NCBI GenBank assembly: GCA_013696265.1 | Contig: JACCYX010000057.1 | Coordinates: forward strand, 1 to 9,193 | DNA length: 9,193 nt | Origin: Chloroflexia bacterium | Lineage (GTDB): Bacteria > Chloroflexota > Chloroflexia > Thermomicrobiales > UBA6265 | Reading direction: 5' to 3' | Shown: positions 7,643-9,193 of the stretch, one piece after another | Position numbering within the stretch: position 1 is the first letter of the stretch | Layout: each line of letters starts with the position of its first letter | Translations under genes and position numbers: made by a program | Notes under the pieces: model-generated | The model's database searches: none | Told to the model about the DNA's origin: nothing | What the model saw: the letters and a program-made list of their open reading frames with translations, nothing else

Positions 7643-8467
7643 ATGACCCACCGCCCACCGGACTCTAACGGTTCCGAGCCGATGCTCGCGAATTACCAAC
7701 TGCGCCTGCCCGCCTACGAGGGGCCACTCGATGTCTTGTTACGCCTGATCGAGCGCAGTCAGCTCAACATCGAGGATGTCTCCCTCGTCGCCGTCACCAA
7801 CCAGTTCTTCGGCTTCGTCGCTAGCCTCGAATTCGCCCCGTCCTCGGTGATCGCCGAATTCGCCACGGTCGGGGCCCGCTTGACGGTGCTCAAGAGCCGC
7901 TCGCTGTTGCCGAAGCCGGTCGTCGAAACGGAGGAGCCGGAACAGAGCGACCTCACCTACCGGCTGCGGGAATACAAACGAGTCAAGGACCTGGCGAAGC
8001 ACCTGGGCTCCCTCCACGCCTCGGGGTGTGAAGTGTTCGGTTCCACCACTGGCGGAGCCATGGCCGGGCCAACCGCCGCCAGGCCATCGCGGCTCGCCCC
8101 GCACGACGCCGCATCGCTCGTGAGATCGATCCGGCGGCGCCTGACCGTTATCCCAAGGCAGCCGGTGTTCGTCCGCCAGCGCCGGATCATCAGCCTGCGG
8201 GAATTTGTCGACCGGGTGGCGGACCTGGCCAGCCGGTCGACGGGCATCCGGTTCAGCCAGGCCGTCGCGGAGTATCGGAACAGGTCCGAGGTGGCGACGG
8301 CGTTCCTGGCCGTGCTCGTGCTGATCCGGCGACAATCGATCGCGGTCGCCCAAGGCGACCTGTTCGGGGAGATTGCGCTCAGCGCCGGCGTGGAAGGCGC
8401 CGCCGCCAACGCGAGCGACCATGACGACGACGAGTTCGCCAATGAGCCTGGCGGAGAGATTGTTTGA
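7643..8467 (+). CDS. scpA: Segregation and condensation protein A (ScpA, kleisin)
   Basis: Kleisin subunit that bridges the heads of the SMC dimer and carries ScpB, forming the SMC-ScpAB complex that compacts and segregates the chromosome. With the ATG at 7643 the product has 274 residues. The diagnostic N-terminal stretch is YQLRLPAYEGPLDVLLRLIERSQLNIEDVSLVAV (family YxVxLxxFEGPLDLLLxLI), followed by helical ScpA segments with LTYRLREYKRVKDLAKHL. The C-terminal winged helix (about 195-250, with EVATAFLAVLVLIRRQSIAVAQGDLFGEI) binds the SMC head. The acidic tail near residues 260-265 (DHDDDEF) is unremarkable. The start is uncertain: GTG 7628 would overlap the preceding stop as GTGA, and ATG 7682 (MLANYQ) fits the usual family N-terminus; none of the three has a strong ribosome binding site. 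Confidence 0.93.
   Translation: MTHRPPDSNGSEPMLANYQLRLPAYEGPLDVLLRLIERSQLNIEDVSLVAVTNQFFGFVASLEFAPSSVIAEFATVGARLTVLKSRSLLPKPVVETEEPEQSDLTYRLREYKRVKDLAKHLGSLHASGCEVFGSTTGGAMAGPTAARPSRLAPHDAASLVRSIRRRLTVIPRQPVFVRQRRIISLREFVDRVADLASRSTGIRFSQAVAEYRNRSEVATAFLAVLVLIRRQSIAVAQGDLFGEIALSAGVEGAAANASDHDDDEFANEPGGEIV
8453..8458 (+). promoter_or_regulatory. Ribosome binding site deciding the TTG start of scpB
   Basis: GGAGAG lies five bases before TTG 8464-8466, inside the end of scpA. The alternative ATG 8473 would be 14 bases away, too far for this site. The TTG overlaps the scpA stop as TTGA, which points to translational coupling. Confidence 0.65.
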
Positions 8468-9111
8468 CGGATATGGAATCGCCTGACCAGTCCGCGGCGC
8501 AACTGCGCCTCCAGGGCGCCGATGATGACGTGGCCCGGTCGACATCCGAGTTGGCCGCCCTGATCGAAGCCCTCCTGCTCGTCGCCACAGAGCCTCCAAC
8601 CGTCACCGACCTGGCGGAAGCCGCCTCGGTCACGGCGGCCAGGATCGACGAAGCCATCGACGTGCTTGCGGGCATGACGGACCGCGGCTGGATCGTCCAG
8701 CGCCACGGCGACCGTCTTCACCTGGCGACCGCCCCGCGTTTCGCCTCGGAGGTGAGCGCCTTTCTCGGCCTGGAACGCGAAGGCAAGCTCTCGTCCGCCG
8801 CGCTCGAAACACTCGCCATCGTCGCCTACCAGCAGCCTGTGACGCGCTCGGAAATCGAAGCGGTGCGGGGGGTCGATTCTTCCGGCGTGCTGGCGACCCT
8901 GCACGCGCGGGAACTCATCGAGCCGGTGTCGAGGCTGGCGGCGATCGGCAATCCGTTCCAGTATGGAACGACGGTCAGCTTTCTCCGGCTCTTCGGCCTG
9001 GCGTCATTGGCCGACCTCCCGCCGCTCGGGAACTTCGATGGGACCGAGGGGGTCACCCTCCTCGAACAGGCGATGTCCGGTCCGGCGGCGAGCGAGGAGT
9101 CCAGCGGATGA
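8464..9111 (+). CDS. scpB: Segregation and condensation protein B (ScpB)
   Basis: Binds as a dimer to the middle of ScpA and regulates the SMC condensin. The 215-residue product has two winged-helix domains (about 28-105 and 109-175). The hallmark segment is LSSAALETLAIVAYQQPVTRSEIEAVRGVDSSGVLATLHARELIEPV (109-155), then NPFQYGTTVSFLRLFGLASLADLPPL (163-188). Where most homologs have GR after the LIEPV-like motif, this one has SR (156-157), a mild variation. The first 25 or so residues are a polar extension. The TTG start is chosen from GGAGAG (8453-8458) and the 4-base TTGA overlap with scpA, which helps keep the two products in ratio. The gene ends in a 4-base ATGA overlap with the next reading frame. 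Confidence 0.94.
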   Translation: MTDMESPDQSAAQLRLQGADDDVARSTSELAALIEALLLVATEPPTVTDLAEAASVTAARIDEAIDVLAGMTDRGWIVQRHGDRLHLATAPRFASEVSAFLGLEREGKLSSAALETLAIVAYQQPVTRSEIEAVRGVDSSGVLATLHARELIEPVSRLAAIGNPFQYGTTVSFLRLFGLASLADLPPLGNFDGTEGVTLLEQAMSGPAASEESSG

Positions 9112-9193
9112 CGTCACCCGCCAACCCGTTCACGATCGCGCCGGGCATCGTCCTGCCGCCGGTGATCCTCCAGCGGTTCTACAACTACCAGGG
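9108..9193 (+). CDS. Start of an unrecognised gene, cut by the window edge
   Basis: ATG 9108-9110 overlaps the scpB stop as ATGA, and GAGGAG at 9094-9099 sits eight bases upstream, so this is very likely a real operon member. Only 28 codons are visible, reading MTSPANPFTIAPGIVLPPVI and then LQRFYNYQ. The IAPGIVLPPVIL stretch recalls the opening beta strand of flavin-dependent TIM-barrel enzymes such as dihydrouridine synthases, but the following residues do not support that and no family is assigned. In many genomes scpB is followed by a pseudouridine synthase (RluB), which this N-terminus does not resemble. Confidence 0.6.
   Translation, partial: MTSPANPFTIAPGIVLPPVILQRFYNYQ

Overview
The window is GC-rich bacterial chromosome with a mostly housekeeping gene set: DNA topology (topA), DNA uptake and recombination (dprA), peptide-type ABC transport (oppD/oppF-like), intramembrane proteolysis (M50 site-2 protease) and chromosome condensation (scpA, scpB). 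High GC, frequent GTG and TTG starts, the site-2 protease-scpA-scpB order and an interspersed 'TCATTCCGAGC...GAGGAATC' palindrome fit Chloroflexota, perhaps Thermomicrobia-like. That placement is an inference from gene style; an actinobacterial or other GC-rich Gram-positive-type source cannot be excluded.

Layout. Positions 1-1635 (minus) hold the first 545 codons of topA, whose 3' end lies beyond the left edge. Positions 1636-2167 are a 532-bp stretch with no convincing gene. It is visibly less GC-rich than its flanks and crowded with short dyads, a 20-bp inverted-repeat pair and a possible pseudoknot. Positions 2168-3283 (minus) are dprA. A 114-bp divergent gap follows, then an HpcH/HpaI-type class II aldolase on the plus strand (3398-4162, TTG start with a strong ribosome binding site). 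Positions 4163-4546 are non-coding and carry two dyads and a good sigma70-like promoter for the oppD-oppF pair (4547-5704 and 5722-6798). After oppF comes an 85-bp element built on a 28-bp perfect inverted repeat (6863-6941). Then a tightly packed plus-strand operon runs to the right edge: site-2 protease (6969-7631), scpA (7643-8467), scpB (8464-9111) and the first 28 codons of an unrecognised gene (9108 onward).

How the parts relate. dprA and topA are common neighbours in bacteria and probably once formed a simple pair, now interrupted by the structured 532-bp segment. OppD and OppF together form the ATPase heterodimer of a peptide importer, but no permease or binding protein is present, so they must work with membrane parts encoded elsewhere. 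ScpA and ScpB are the kleisin and accessory subunits of the SMC condensin; smc is not in the window.

No clear new gene system is visible. The most unusual material is non-coding: the dprA-topA spacer and the palindrome in front of the site-2 protease gene.
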